A stretch of DNA of 64,000 nt from Saccharothrix espanaensis DSM 44229 (lineage in GTDB: Bacteria > Actinomycetota > Actinomycetes > Mycobacteriales > Pseudonocardiaceae): positions 9,249,501 through 9,313,500 of the forward strand of contig NC_019673.1 of the NCBI RefSeq assembly GCF_000328705.1, written 5' to 3'. How positions within the stretch are numbered: position 1 is the stretch's first letter; the number at the start of each line of letters is the position of its first letter. The position numbers were made by a program, and so were the translations under genes. Of the stretch, positions 35,101-43,008 are shown piece after piece. The notes beneath the pieces were generated by a model. The model worked only from the letters and a program-made list of their open reading frames with translations. It was not told the DNA's origin and searched no databases.

Positions 35101-35312
35101 CGCAACCGGGACGCCAACCGTTGCAGGGCGTTGGCCGCGTCCGTCGGGGGGTGCTCGCCCCAGATCCAGTCGATCAGCGTCGCCTTCGGGACGACCCGGC
35201 CGGGGTCGAGCGCGAGGGCGATCAGCAGCGCGCGCAACCGGGCGCCCGGCACCCCCGCCGGGGCGCCGTCGTCCGCGTGGACCTCGAAAGGGCCGAGCAT
35301 CCCGATCTGCAC
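32172..35312 (-). CDS. Large SARP/AfsR-type transcriptional regulator (BTAD, NB-ARC ATPase, TPR)
   Basis: A 1046-residue regulator. Residues 1-90 form an OmpR-like winged helix (IGMLGPFEVHADDG, then PKATLIDWIWGEHPPTDAAN), residues about 95-245 the bacterial activator domain (RFERLVGQARAAER), about 270-560 an NTPase with P-loop LVGPGGSGKTRLA (about 282-294), VLLILDNCEHV and ILATSREPLGI, then helical repeats to the end. The family activates secondary-metabolite genes at 11-bp direct repeats. GTG at 35312 with CAGAAT eight bases upstream suggests a leaderless start; an ATG at 35300 is the alternative. The repeats in front of the P450 and exporter genes are its likely targets. Confidence 0.88.
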   Translation of the reverse strand: MQIGMLGPFEVHADDGAPAGVPGARLRALLIALALDPGRVVPKATLIDWIWGEHPPTDAANALQRLASRLRRVLPAGVVDGQAGGYRLVVAPDAVDAVRFERLVGQARAAERPQRAELLRAALGLWRGAAMQDVGLADSEAFDAAVTRLEGLRLAALEDRFEAEVQLGRGAEVVAELTALVAAHPVRERLVAALMRALGAAGRSTEALEVYQRAREALADALGVDPSPELSALHVALLRGEVGRREEGRRTNLRAELTSFVGKDADLVAVRDLVTGHRLTTLVGPGGSGKTRLASETARTAVDALPDGAWLVELAPLGVGSDVAQATLAVLGLRDGLLGAVSDAEPVERVVAALRDREVLLILDNCEHVVEAAAEFAHRVLGECRRVRILATSREPLGITGEALWLVEPLALPPVDASADEVESSPAVRLLRDRAAAVRKDLVVDAPMLATMARLCRALDGMPLAIELAAARLRTMSPEQLATRLDDRFRLLTGGSRTALPRHRTLRAVIDWSWELLNQAERTVLRRLAVFSGGASLEAAERVCAGAAVEAWQVLELLTALTEKSLVVTVGEGAPRYRMLGTIKEYAGDRLAEAGESESARLAHLEHFTALAEAAEPHLLRAEQLEWLGVLAVEHDNITAALRGALAAGEAQSAMRLAAAAGWYWWLCGRKVEGSELTLAAAALPGAVTDDVRAMVYTFVTTFLTSGRGSGERQAQEWIREVAEISRRAPGLHPAVSLIVPLERLLREPDAFLPAFEPLLTSPDAWVRAVALVQLGRMRIMHGHGGRDADAYLERGLAEFLAIGERWGISFALTELANRIAMRGEFVRACELYEQAIGVVTEVGATEDVVRMRSRQAQLYWLAGDEGSSATALAQAQRSALRVAWPESLSELALAKADLARWRGDAEQARRHLATATTTLGAAAGQPYIRALTHDFLGYLAEGLDEARDHRAEAYRAAGEAGLTPAIGQVLVGLADLALRRDQDEQAARLLAAGAGVLGLTDHSQPDAARIERAVRRRLGDERFTEATREGGRADWRELAEVTLGG

Positions 35313-35468
35313 CCGGTCGATTCTGCCCTGGGCGGTCGGGGCAGCCGGGGGACGGCCCGGCCAGGTGCCGAAACCGCGCGGTCCGGCGCGGTCGGGCAGC
35401 GCCCGCGTACCCGAATGCCTCGCCGCAAGAGATGTGAACGTCCGCAAAACCGCGCATACGATCAAGGG

Positions 35469-36026
35469 ATGGCACCCGACGCGGCGCGGCGGAGCGACCG
35501 TTCGAGGCGGGCCATCCTCGCCGCCGCCCTGGAGCTGGTCGAGACCGTGGGCTACGCGAAGCTGACCATCGAGGCGGTGGCCGCCCGAGCCGGGGTCGGC
35601 AAGCAGACCATCTACCGGTGGTGGCCGTCCAAGGGACCGCTGCTGTTCGACGCGTTCGTGGAGCTCAGCGCGGTGGGACGGGCGGTGCGGCCGTGGGGCG
35701 ACCTGGGCGACGACCTCAAGGCCGAACTGCGCGACGCCATCGGCGAACTGGTCGAGCGGCGGTTCGACCAGGTGTGCCGGGTCCTGGTGCACGAGGCCCG
35801 CACCGACCTCGTCACGCTCCTGCTCACCCCCCGGCGGGTGGTCATGGAGCAGCGCCTGGCCACCGCGCAGCGGGCCGGCGAGATCCGCGGCGACGTGGAC
35901 GTGCCGGCCGCCGTCGAACTGCTGCTGGGGCCGGTGTACCACCGGTGGCTGCTGCGCACCGGGCCGTTGACCGGGACGTTCTCCGACACGGTCGTGGACC
36001 TCACGCTCCGGGCGCTGCGCGGGTGA
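35469..36026 (+). CDS. TetR/AcrR-family transcriptional regulator
   Basis: A 185-residue TetR regulator. The N-terminal DNA-binding domain runs SRRAILAAALELVETVGYAK, LTIEAVAARAGVGKQTIYRW, WPSKGPLLFDAF; the C-terminal domain is the TetR_C_11-like type (LLLTPRRVVMEQRLATAQ, ELLLGPVYHRWLLRTGPL). It is divergent from the SARP gene (156-bp gap) and may control it, itself, or the exonuclease gene 25 bp downstream. The -10-like CATACGAT lies just before the ATG. Confidence 0.88.
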   Translation: MAPDAARRSDRSRRAILAAALELVETVGYAKLTIEAVAARAGVGKQTIYRWWPSKGPLLFDAFVELSAVGRAVRPWGDLGDDLKAELRDAIGELVERRFDQVCRVLVHEARTDLVTLLLTPRRVVMEQRLATAQRAGEIRGDVDVPAAVELLLGPVYHRWLLRTGPLTGTFSDTVVDLTLRALRG

Positions 36027-36051
36027 GCGTGATCGATAAGCTCTGTCGATC

Positions 36052-36888
36052 ATGGGATACGCCGTCGTCGACGTCGAGACGACCGGGTTCGCGGCAGGGC
36101 GGTCGGACCGGGTCGTGGAGATCGCGGTCGTGCTGCTGGACGACCTCGGCCGGCCCGCCGGCGAGTGGTGCACGCTGCTGAACCCCGGCCGCGACCTGGG
36201 GCCGCAGCACGTCCACCGGATCAGCGCCGCCGACGTGTGGGACGCGCCGACGTTCGCACAGGTCGCCGGGACGCTGGCCCGGCTGCTCGCCGACCGGGTG
36301 CTGGTGGCGCACAACCTGGCGTTCGACGCCCGGTTCCTGGCCGCCGAGTTCGGCCGGCTGGGCGTCGACCTGGCCGTGGACGGCCTGTGCACGATGCGGC
36401 TCGCACCCCGCTTCCTACCGGGCGCGAAGCGCTCGTTGCAGGCGTGCTGCGACGCGGCGGGGATCGTCCTGGAGGACGCGCACTCCGCCCTGCACGACGC
36501 GCGCGCCACCGGGCGGCTGCTCGCGCACTACCTGCGCGACGGGGTGCCGGCCGCGCCGACCGTGCCGTGGCCCCGGCTGCCCGGCGACGACGTGGCCGAG
36601 GTCCGCCGCGGGCACGCGACCGTCGTGCGGGCCGTCGCGGACGTCCCGCTGGGCCAGGGCGACCTGGTGGTGTTCACCGGGCAGATGGCCGAGCCCCGCG
36701 ACGTGTGGATCTCCCGCGCGCACGCCGCCGGTCTGGTCAGCCAGGGCTACGTCACCCGGGCGACCCGGGTGCTGGTGGCGGCCGACCCGTTCACGCTGTC
36801 GGGCAAGGCCCGGCGCGCGCGGGCCTACCGGGTGCCGATCGTGACGGAAGATCACTTCCAGTCGATGGTGGTTTCGTTACACGGCTGA
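36052..36888 (+). CDS. DEDDh 3'-5' exonuclease (DnaQ/epsilon-like) with C-terminal BRCT-like domain
   Basis: A 278-residue protein. The exonuclease domain (1-165) has the four acidic residues and histidine of the DEDDh class: VVDVETTG (Asp7, Glu9), the VLVAHNLAFDARFL aspartate, and HSALHDARAT. The C-terminal part (about 200-278) reads GDLVVFTGQMAEPRDVWISR and GYVTRATRVLVAADP, which matches the BRCT pattern of NAD-dependent ligases and epsilon-like actinobacterial proteins. It may act in proofreading or repair. A GATCGA/TCGATC dyad (36031-36036, 36046-36051) directly precedes the ATG. Confidence 0.85.
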   Translation: MGYAVVDVETTGFAAGRSDRVVEIAVVLLDDLGRPAGEWCTLLNPGRDLGPQHVHRISAADVWDAPTFAQVAGTLARLLADRVLVAHNLAFDARFLAAEFGRLGVDLAVDGLCTMRLAPRFLPGAKRSLQACCDAAGIVLEDAHSALHDARATGRLLAHYLRDGVPAAPTVPWPRLPGDDVAEVRRGHATVVRAVADVPLGQGDLVVFTGQMAEPRDVWISRAHAAGLVSQGYVTRATRVLVAADPFTLSGKARRARAYRVPIVTEDHFQSMVVSLHG

Positions 36889-36991
36889 GCAAAGATCACC
36901 GGACCGAGTGGTATCGGCGCTATTGAAAACGCCGCGACCTGCGGGGAGGCTCTTGACGAACAGCCTCCAGCCGGCGGAAGGCACGAGTCCT

Positions 36992-37804
36992 ATGAGCACC
37001 GTGCAGACCACGACTTCCCGTGCCGTGTGGGACGAACTCGTCTCCGGGCTCCCGTTCGGGGTGCTGCTGCTGGACGACACCGGCGCGGTGCTCGCGGGCA
37101 ACCGGGCCGCGGGCTCGATGATGGGCGTGCCGTGCGCCGCCCTGCCCGGTTCCCGCCGGACCGAAGCCTGGGACACCTCCGGCGCGCCGCTGCCGTCGTG
37201 CGCCGACCTGGCCGGGCAGGTGCTGCGCACCGGAGCCCCGCTGGTCATCCCGGTGGTGCTGCCGCACGCCCGGGTGTGGGCCGAGTACCAGCCGCTGGAA
37301 CTGCGCGGCCAGGTCCTGGTGGTGCTGCGGCCGGTGCAGGCGGACGTGCCGCACTCGGCCCGGATGCTCGACGCGCTGACCGGGCTGCCCGGCCGGGCGC
37401 TGCTGCTCGACCGGCTGGACCAGGCGCTGACCAGGGCCCGGACCCACGGCACCCTGGCGTCGCTGGTGCTGGTCGACGTCTGCCGGCTCGCGGCGGTGAA
37501 CCGGGAGCACGGCTTCCAGCGCGGTGACGAGGTCCTGTCGGTGATCGCGGGCCGGCTGCGGGAGGGCCTGCGCGACGACTACACCGTGGCCCGGTTCGGC
37601 GGGGACGAGTTCGCGGTGGTCGCCGAGCACCCGAACGGCAGCGGCGAAGCGGTCGCGGCCAGGGCGCGCGAGCTGGCCGGGCGGGCGGTGCGGGTCGCCG
37701 GGCGGCGGGTCCGGCCCGGCGTCCGGGTGTGCTGGGTGACCAGCGACGGCGACGCGCCCACCCACGCCGTCGTCACCCACGTCGAGGAACGCCTCCGGCA
37801 CTGA
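36992..37804 (+). CDS. PAS-like sensor with GGDEF domain (diguanylate cyclase)
   Basis: A 270-residue cytosolic protein. The N-terminal 120 residues resemble a PAS sensor (ELVSGLPFGVLLLDDTGAVL, NRAAGSMMGVPCAALPG, then AEYQPLELRGQVLVVLRPV). The GGDEF domain begins at DALTGLPGRALLLDRL and has an intact active site, GGDEF at 203-207, so it should make cyclic di-GMP from two GTP. The inhibitory I-site is degenerate (RDDY, not RxxD), so product feedback may be lost. ATG at 36992 is chosen; an upstream in-frame start at 36908 would add an unlikely stretch. Confidence 0.82.
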   Translation: MSTVQTTTSRAVWDELVSGLPFGVLLLDDTGAVLAGNRAAGSMMGVPCAALPGSRRTEAWDTSGAPLPSCADLAGQVLRTGAPLVIPVVLPHARVWAEYQPLELRGQVLVVLRPVQADVPHSARMLDALTGLPGRALLLDRLDQALTRARTHGTLASLVLVDVCRLAAVNREHGFQRGDEVLSVIAGRLREGLRDDYTVARFGGDEFAVVAEHPNGSGEAVAARARELAGRAVRVAGRRVRPGVRVCWVTSDGDAPTHAVVTHVEERLRH

Positions 37805-37873
37805 TCCCGACCACCACCGGCCCCGTGGGCCGATCCGAACAGACCCGAGCCCCGGCACTGGTCCCAAACAGGG

Positions 37874-37909
37874 CCGAGCCCCTGGCGCCGGAGTGCGCCA
37901 GGGGCTCGG
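37874..37909. terminator. Bidirectional terminator between converging genes
   Basis: CCGAGCCCCTGGCGC (37874-37888) pairs perfectly with GCGCCAGGGGCTCGG (37895-37909) over a 6-nt loop, 70 bp after the GGDEF gene and 22 bp after the stop of the converging large secreted protein. Confidence 0.88.
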
Positions 37910-37930
37910 TCGTCGGGTGAAGCGGGTCGG

Positions 37931-40900
37931 TCAGAAGCGCGGCAGGATCGCCGTGTCCTCCAGCATGTCGAACGCGGCCTGCGCGTCCAGCCCGGCCAGC
38001 GCCGGGGCGTAGGCGCGGTCCGGCGCCGTCCGCTCGGGGGCCAGCGGGTTCGGCACGCCGACCCCGCTCACCCGGTTGAACTGCGGCTTGGTTACCGACA
38101 GCGGGGGCAGGTCCGGGGTGATCTGGCGCGGCTGGGCGAAACCGGGCAGCGGCAGCACGATCGGCAGACCGGCCGGCGCGCCGAGCTGCGGCGTGGGCAG
38201 GCGGCGCTGCCCGCGCGAACCGGGCAGCGGGAGGCTGGGCAGGCCCGCGAGCCCGGCGGCGTCGTTGACCAGCGGCAGCGTGCCGGAGAACGAGCGCTCC
38301 TCGACCAGCGACGGAACCGGCACGCCGCGCTTCAACTGCGGCAGCTCGGCGGTCGCGGCGGTGTGGAACAACCGGTCGGCCATGCCGTTGACGAACTCAC
38401 GGGCACCCGCGCGCTCAAGGCGGTCCAGGCGCTTGATGCCCTCCGGGCCCTGCGCCCGCGCCAAGCCCTCGTCGGCTCGCTTGAGAGCCTCCGCCTGCAC
38501 CCGGCCGAGTCCCTGGACGCGGCCGAGACCTTCGGGGCCGCGGGCGTAGTCGAGGTACGGCGTGGCGTCCAAGCGGCCGAGACCTTCCTGGCCCCGCAGG
38601 TGGTTCACGCCGGCCTGCACGCGCCCCAGGCCCTCCGGCCCCTGCACGGCGGCCAACTGCTGGTTGACGGTGTTGGTCACCCGCCGCACACCCCGCACGT
38701 CCACCACCGAGGACACGTCGGGCACGCCGAGCCTGGTCACGTCCGGCACACCCGGGACGGCCGGGACTGCCGGCGGCGCGGGCTTCGCGAACGCGGGCAC
38801 CGCGAACTCGGTGGTCACGTCCTCGGGCGTGGAGAACCCGGTCGCGGGCAGCGAGTCGAACCGGGTCGGGTCGGGCAGCTGGTTGAGCGGCAGCTGGTTG
38901 AGCGGGAGCTGGTTCAGCGGCAGGTCGACCGGCAGCTTCGGCAGCTGGACGGTGTCGGTCAGCGACCCCTGGTCGAGCACGCCGCCGACGTTGCCGAGAC
39001 CGGGGAGCTGCGGCAGCGCGCCGCGCGGCTCGGGCACCGCCGACGGCAGGCCGAGCGACGGCAGGCCGGACGTGGGCAGGCCCAGCTCGTCCAGCCGGGG
39101 CAGCACCAGGGTGTCGCCCAGCGCCGCCGGGTCGGCCAGGGCCGCCGGGTTGGCCAGTGCGGCCGGGTCGAGCAGGCCGGCCGGGTCCACCGGCCCGCGG
39201 CCGACGCCCAGGTCGGACAGCCGGTCCAGGCTCCCGTACGAGCGCAGGGTGTCCAGGCTGCTCAAGGTCGGCACATCGGTCGACTCCATCAGGCTGTCGA
39301 TGCTCTTGGGCAGGTCGATGCCCAGGACCTCGGCAGCGCGGGCGGCCTCCTCGGCGGCCTCGTCGCCGGTCAGCCGCGCCACGTGGTCGAGCGCCGCGGC
39401 GGTCGCGCTGTCCACCACGGCCGGCGGCACGTCGTGGATCGTCGGCAGGTTCGCCGGGTCCGGCACGGCGACCGGGCTCTTCTCGACGAGGTCGGCGGCG
39501 GTCCCGGTGGCGTCGGCGGTCGACGCCTCGTCCAGCGCGGCCGGCTGGAACTGGTCGGGCACCGTGGCCAGCACGCTGGTCGTCTCCGCGTCGGGCAGCA
39601 GGTCGGGAGTGCCGGGCACCACGTCGGTGACCGACTGGAGCGGGACGGCACCGAGCGCGCCGGGGGTCGCCAGGCCGCGCTCGCCGGTGGTGTTGGTGAT
39701 GGTCGTGCCGCCGGCCACGGACCGGGACTGGCTGTCCACGACGTCGGTGGCGGTCTCGGTCCGACCGCCCGTGCCGCCGGCGGCGGCGGGTGCCTCGGGC
39801 GGCGCGACCAGGCTGCGCGCGAACGCGTCCGGACCGCCGGGTGCGGGGACGCCTGCCTGCGGGACGAACCCGCCGGTCACGTCCGACACGCCGCCGCCGA
39901 GCAGGGCGGCGGTCTCGCCGGAGGTCTGGCCCGGAGTGGTGGTCGCGACCTCGAAGATGTCGCCCACCACCGAGCCGACCGCGCTGGGCGCCCCGACCTG
40001 GCCGAACGGCCCGGTGGGTGCCTGGCGGCCGCGCGCGGTGGGCGCGAGGACCGCGTTGCGCGGGGCCTTGCGGTAGTCGTCCCGTGTGGTGGGACCGCCG
40101 GTTGTGATCACCTTGTCCTCTGAGGTGTTCTTGGACGCGGCGATCTCGGCGCGGACCTCGTCGCCGTAGTCCGCGGTGGACTTGCGCACCTGGGACCGGT
40201 CGACGTTGCTGGCCGAGGCTCCTCGGTCCTCGGTGGAGCCGCCGCGGTTGGCACCGCGGCCGCTGGGGAGGGGGTTCCCGTCGTGCCCGCAGCCCAGGGG
40301 GGCGTGGGCGGCGGCGATGCCGTGGTCGCACACGTCGACCACACCCGCGTCGGGGAGGTTCACGTTGTGTCCGGACACCAGGTGGGGGCCGACCCCGGTC
40401 ACCGACTCGGCCTGCGGCCAGGGGTCGGTGGCGGCCAGCGACTCGGCCTGGGCCCACGGGTCGGTGGCGGCCAGCGCCTGGGCCTCGCCGAGGACGTCCG
40501 TGCCGGTCACCGACTCGGCTTCGGCCCACGGATCGGTGCGGGTCACCGACTCGGCGGCGGCCGCGGCGTCCGTGCCGGTGATCGACTCGGTCTCGGCCAA
40601 GGTCGCCGAACCGGTCACCGAGTCGGTGCGGGGCAGGAGATCGGCACCGGTCACCGACTCGGTGCCCGGCAGGGAACCGGTGCCGGGCAGGGAGTCCGTG
40701 CCGAGCAAGGAGCCCGTGCCGAGCAAGGAGCCCGTGTCGGGCAGGGAGCCCGTTCCGGGTAGCGAGCCGGTGCCGGGCAGCGAGCCCGTGTCGGGCAGGG
40801 AACCGGTGCCGGGCAGGGAACCGGTGCCGGGCAGCGAGCCGGTGCCGGGCAGGGCGTCGAGCGAACGGCCCTTCGGCGTGCCCGGGAGGCCGGGGAGTCC

Positions 40901-41812
40901 GCCGGTGACCGGCAGGTCCACCGGGAGGGCGGCCGGGTCGCCGGGCGCGGTCGGCTTGTCGATGGTCAGCGCGTCACCCGCGGCCGGGGTGGTCCCGGTC
41001 GTGGTCGGGGTGGGCTGGTCCGCGCCGGCGGCGGGCTTGGCGTCCTCCGCCGGGGTGGCGTCGCCCGCCTCGGGCGCGGTCTGCGCGTCGCCGACGGTCG
41101 GGGCGGGGGTGTCCGGGATGGCGGGCTTCTGGGTCAGCGGGAGGCCGGCGACGTTGCCGGGCAGCGAGCCGGACGCGCCGGGCAGCGACCGCTGACCGGC
41201 CGGGACGCCGTTGATCGGCAGCGCGCCCTGGCCGGGGAGCGCGACGCCGCCGGTCAGGGCGCGCAGCTTCGCGATGGTCTCCTCGACGGCGCCACCCGGG
41301 ACCGCGGCACCGGTGTGCGGAACGTCGAACTGGCCCAGTTCGGGCCCGGTGACCTCACGGCCCGCGAACGAACCGGACGTGGTGACCGCGGAAGTGCTCT
41401 TGGTGGTCTGGTCGCACGTGCCGGTCGCCGCGGCGTCGCCACCGGGCGTGAACGCGCCGGAGCAGAGCCGGGCGGGCGGGGCGACGTCGGCGCCGACCTG
41501 GTGGCCGCGGGTCAGCGGCGTGGTGTCGAGCGAGTTCATCCGGTGCTGCGTGTCGCGGACCAGGGGGTTGGTCGGCGCGAAGGTGGTGCTCCGGGCACCG
41601 ATCTCCCGGTCGATCTCCGGCGCACGAGTGCCGGTCGGCGTGCCCAGGTTGGTGTCGTCGACCTTCAGCGGCATCTGGAGCAGCGCGTCCAGCGGCGGCG
41701 GCGGAGCATCGGGGTTGACGTTCTCCTGGGCTGAAGCGATGCCCGTACCGAGCATCAGCAAACCACCCGTGACAAGTGCGGATTGGATACCGCGCTTGGC
41801 CCAGGTTTGCAT
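37931..41812 (-). CDS. Very large secreted low-complexity repeat protein
   Basis: A 1293-residue exported protein with signal peptide 1-28 (LVTGGLLMLGTGIASA). The mature chain has no recognisable enzyme. In order: an N-region with two Cys (RLCSGAF, GTCDQT), a Pro/Thr-rich linker, eleven LPGTGS-like hexapeptides (about residues 321-386), SVTGTD/ESLAATDPW repeats, a Cys-containing patch (VDVCDHGIAAAHAPLGCGH), then DPAALANPAALADPAALG, LPLNQ repeats, and PEGLGRVQ repeats near residues 1065-1140. ATG at 41812 follows AAGGAG. It lies 193 bp downstream of another secreted-protein gene on the same strand. A structural surface or sheath role is plausible; nothing proves it. Confidence 0.72.
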   Translation of the reverse strand: MQTWAKRGIQSALVTGGLLMLGTGIASAQENVNPDAPPPPLDALLQMPLKVDDTNLGTPTGTRAPEIDREIGARSTTFAPTNPLVRDTQHRMNSLDTTPLTRGHQVGADVAPPARLCSGAFTPGGDAAATGTCDQTTKSTSAVTTSGSFAGREVTGPELGQFDVPHTGAAVPGGAVEETIAKLRALTGGVALPGQGALPINGVPAGQRSLPGASGSLPGNVAGLPLTQKPAIPDTPAPTVGDAQTAPEAGDATPAEDAKPAAGADQPTPTTTGTTPAAGDALTIDKPTAPGDPAALPVDLPVTGGLPGLPGTPKGRSLDALPGTGSLPGTGSLPGTGSLPDTGSLPGTGSLPGTGSLPDTGSLLGTGSLLGTDSLPGTGSLPGTESVTGADLLPRTDSVTGSATLAETESITGTDAAAAAESVTRTDPWAEAESVTGTDVLGEAQALAATDPWAQAESLAATDPWPQAESVTGVGPHLVSGHNVNLPDAGVVDVCDHGIAAAHAPLGCGHDGNPLPSGRGANRGGSTEDRGASASNVDRSQVRKSTADYGDEVRAEIAASKNTSEDKVITTGGPTTRDDYRKAPRNAVLAPTARGRQAPTGPFGQVGAPSAVGSVVGDIFEVATTTPGQTSGETAALLGGGVSDVTGGFVPQAGVPAPGGPDAFARSLVAPPEAPAAAGGTGGRTETATDVVDSQSRSVAGGTTITNTTGERGLATPGALGAVPLQSVTDVVPGTPDLLPDAETTSVLATVPDQFQPAALDEASTADATGTAADLVEKSPVAVPDPANLPTIHDVPPAVVDSATAAALDHVARLTGDEAAEEAARAAEVLGIDLPKSIDSLMESTDVPTLSSLDTLRSYGSLDRLSDLGVGRGPVDPAGLLDPAALANPAALADPAALGDTLVLPRLDELGLPTSGLPSLGLPSAVPEPRGALPQLPGLGNVGGVLDQGSLTDTVQLPKLPVDLPLNQLPLNQLPLNQLPDPTRFDSLPATGFSTPEDVTTEFAVPAFAKPAPPAVPAVPGVPDVTRLGVPDVSSVVDVRGVRRVTNTVNQQLAAVQGPEGLGRVQAGVNHLRGQEGLGRLDATPYLDYARGPEGLGRVQGLGRVQAEALKRADEGLARAQGPEGIKRLDRLERAGAREFVNGMADRLFHTAATAELPQLKRGVPVPSLVEERSFSGTLPLVNDAAGLAGLPSLPLPGSRGQRRLPTPQLGAPAGLPIVLPLPGFAQPRQITPDLPPLSVTKPQFNRVSGVGVPNPLAPERTAPDRAYAPALAGLDAQAAFDMLEDTAILPRF
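40655..40852 (-). repeat. Eleven 18-bp tandem repeats encoding LPGTGS-type hexapeptides
   Basis: Exactly 198 bp of in-frame 18-bp units, eleven copies, encode LPGTGS with variants LPDTGS, LLGTGS, LLGTDS and LPGTES. Near-identical neighbouring units (for example two LPGTGS-LPDTGS blocks) suggest recent expansion by slippage or unequal crossing-over. Confidence 0.88.
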
Positions 41813-42005
41813 GGGTTCTCCTTCTGCCAATGTCCCTTGCGGGAGGTGAAGGGTGGTCGGACGCGGACACCGCGTCAGGAGGCGACCACCCGGATCTGGG
41901 GGGGTGGTGGCGCGGCTGGTCGACCGGTGCTTCAGCGGTGCGCGAGAACGCGCGACGGTCGACTACCGGGACGGCTGGAGAGCCGTCGCGGACCGCGCGC
42001 GGAAA

Positions 42006-42812
42006 TCAGTCAGGGGTGATGCCGGGCGACTTGCCGGGCATCACGGTGTTCCGCTCGGTGGCGGGCAGCAGTGCCCGAGCCACAGCGGAATCGGTGGTGG
42101 TGGCGGACTCGGCCGTGAACGGGCCGCTGTTGCCACCTGCGGAGCCGGAACCGTCGCCGACGCACGAACACTGCGCCGGCACCCCAAGTGGCGGCGCGAA
42201 CGGGACGAACGGCGGTCCGGCGGGGACTCCCGGCTGGGAGTGGTCCTGCGATTCGTCGGGCAGCACGTCGAGCGGCTGCACCGGCGTCGACGCCCAGGTC
42301 TCGCTGAACTTCTCGAACGGCCCCCGCACCACCGGGGTGCCGACGGAGATCGGCACGGCGGTGGCGGCGGGGGCGGTCTCGACGCGCCGGCTCTCGGTCT
42401 CGACCGGGAGGCCCACGGGGGCTCCGGTGCGGACCGGCGCGCTCAGCGCGGGCAGGTTCGGCTCGAACCGGACGCCCACCTGGTCGAAGGTGCCGCGGAG
42501 ACCGTCCGCGACGTCGACCAGGTCGGGTGGTGCGGCCTCGGTCGCCCGTTGGGCGAGCACCGAGGCGTCGAGGCCCTGCACGATCTCGCCGACCGGTGCG
42601 AGGACCTCGGGTACTGGTCGGTCCGCCACGACCTGCGTGACGGCGGCGACCACGTCGTCGGGATCGGCCACCTGTGCGGAGGCCGGTGCGGTGGACAGCG
42701 CCCACGCGGCGGCAGTGCCAGCCAGCGTGCCGCCGGCGACGAGCAGCGCACGGGTGAGCAGCCGCTTGACGCGACGCACCCCCGACTCCGCTCGACCGGC
42801 CGACGACAACAC
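42006..42812 (-). CDS. Secreted or membrane-anchored hypothetical protein
   Basis: A 268-residue protein with an N-terminal export sequence (RRVKRLLTRALLVAGGTLAG, then AAAWALSTAPASA, cleavage near residue 46). The mature part begins QVADPDDVVAAVTQVVADRP, a helical stretch rich in Ala/Val, followed by a Pro-rich extended region and a CSC pair (PAQCSCVGDGSGSAGG). It ends with a hydrophilic tail, so no C-terminal anchor is seen. GTG at 42812 is used because GGAGG lies six bases upstream. It precedes the 1293-residue repeat protein; both are exported and may be one transcription unit. No family recognised. Confidence 0.68.
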   Translation of the reverse strand: MLSSAGRAESGVRRVKRLLTRALLVAGGTLAGTAAAWALSTAPASAQVADPDDVVAAVTQVVADRPVPEVLAPVGEIVQGLDASVLAQRATEAAPPDLVDVADGLRGTFDQVGVRFEPNLPALSAPVRTGAPVGLPVETESRRVETAPAATAVPISVGTPVVRGPFEKFSETWASTPVQPLDVLPDESQDHSQPGVPAGPPFVPFAPPLGVPAQCSCVGDGSGSAGGNSGPFTAESATTTDSAVARALLPATERNTVMPGKSPGITPD

Positions 42813-42853
42813 TGGTACCTCCACCTGAACGCCATGGGTGTGTCGGCACGGTG

Positions 42854-42885
42854 GATCGAAACGATCATGTCGATCGAAGACGATC
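42854..42885. repeat. Four GATC-centred units at 9-10 bp spacing upstream of the secreted-protein gene
   Basis: GATC occurs at 42854, 42863, 42872 and 42882, with GATCGAA repeated at the first and third. The series lies 42-73 bp upstream of the GTG at 42812, where a regulator or promoter would be. More GATC words follow at about 42953 and 42961. Confidence 0.4.
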
Positions 42886-43008
42886 AAGCCGACGCCGTCG
42901 AGCGTGCCGGCAGGCGAGGGCGGCTCGCACCCCTTCGCCGGCGGGTTCCCCGGATCGTGTGATCGACACAGCGTGTTGTCGGGCTTAACCCTGCGTGTTC
43001 ACCACTGG

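Noticed and set aside
32298..35468. Plus-strand frame extending the TetR gene leftward
   Set aside because: It is antisense to the SARP gene; TetR homology begins at the ATG at 35469.
40655..40852. LPGTG/LPDTG motifs as sortase sorting signals
   Set aside because: They are internal, repeated eleven times, and not followed by a hydrophobic segment and basic tail; the protein ends without an anchor. The match to LPxTG is due to the repeat composition.
40655..40852. CRISPR-like array
   Set aside because: The 18-bp units are contiguous with no spacers and stay in frame with a coding region.
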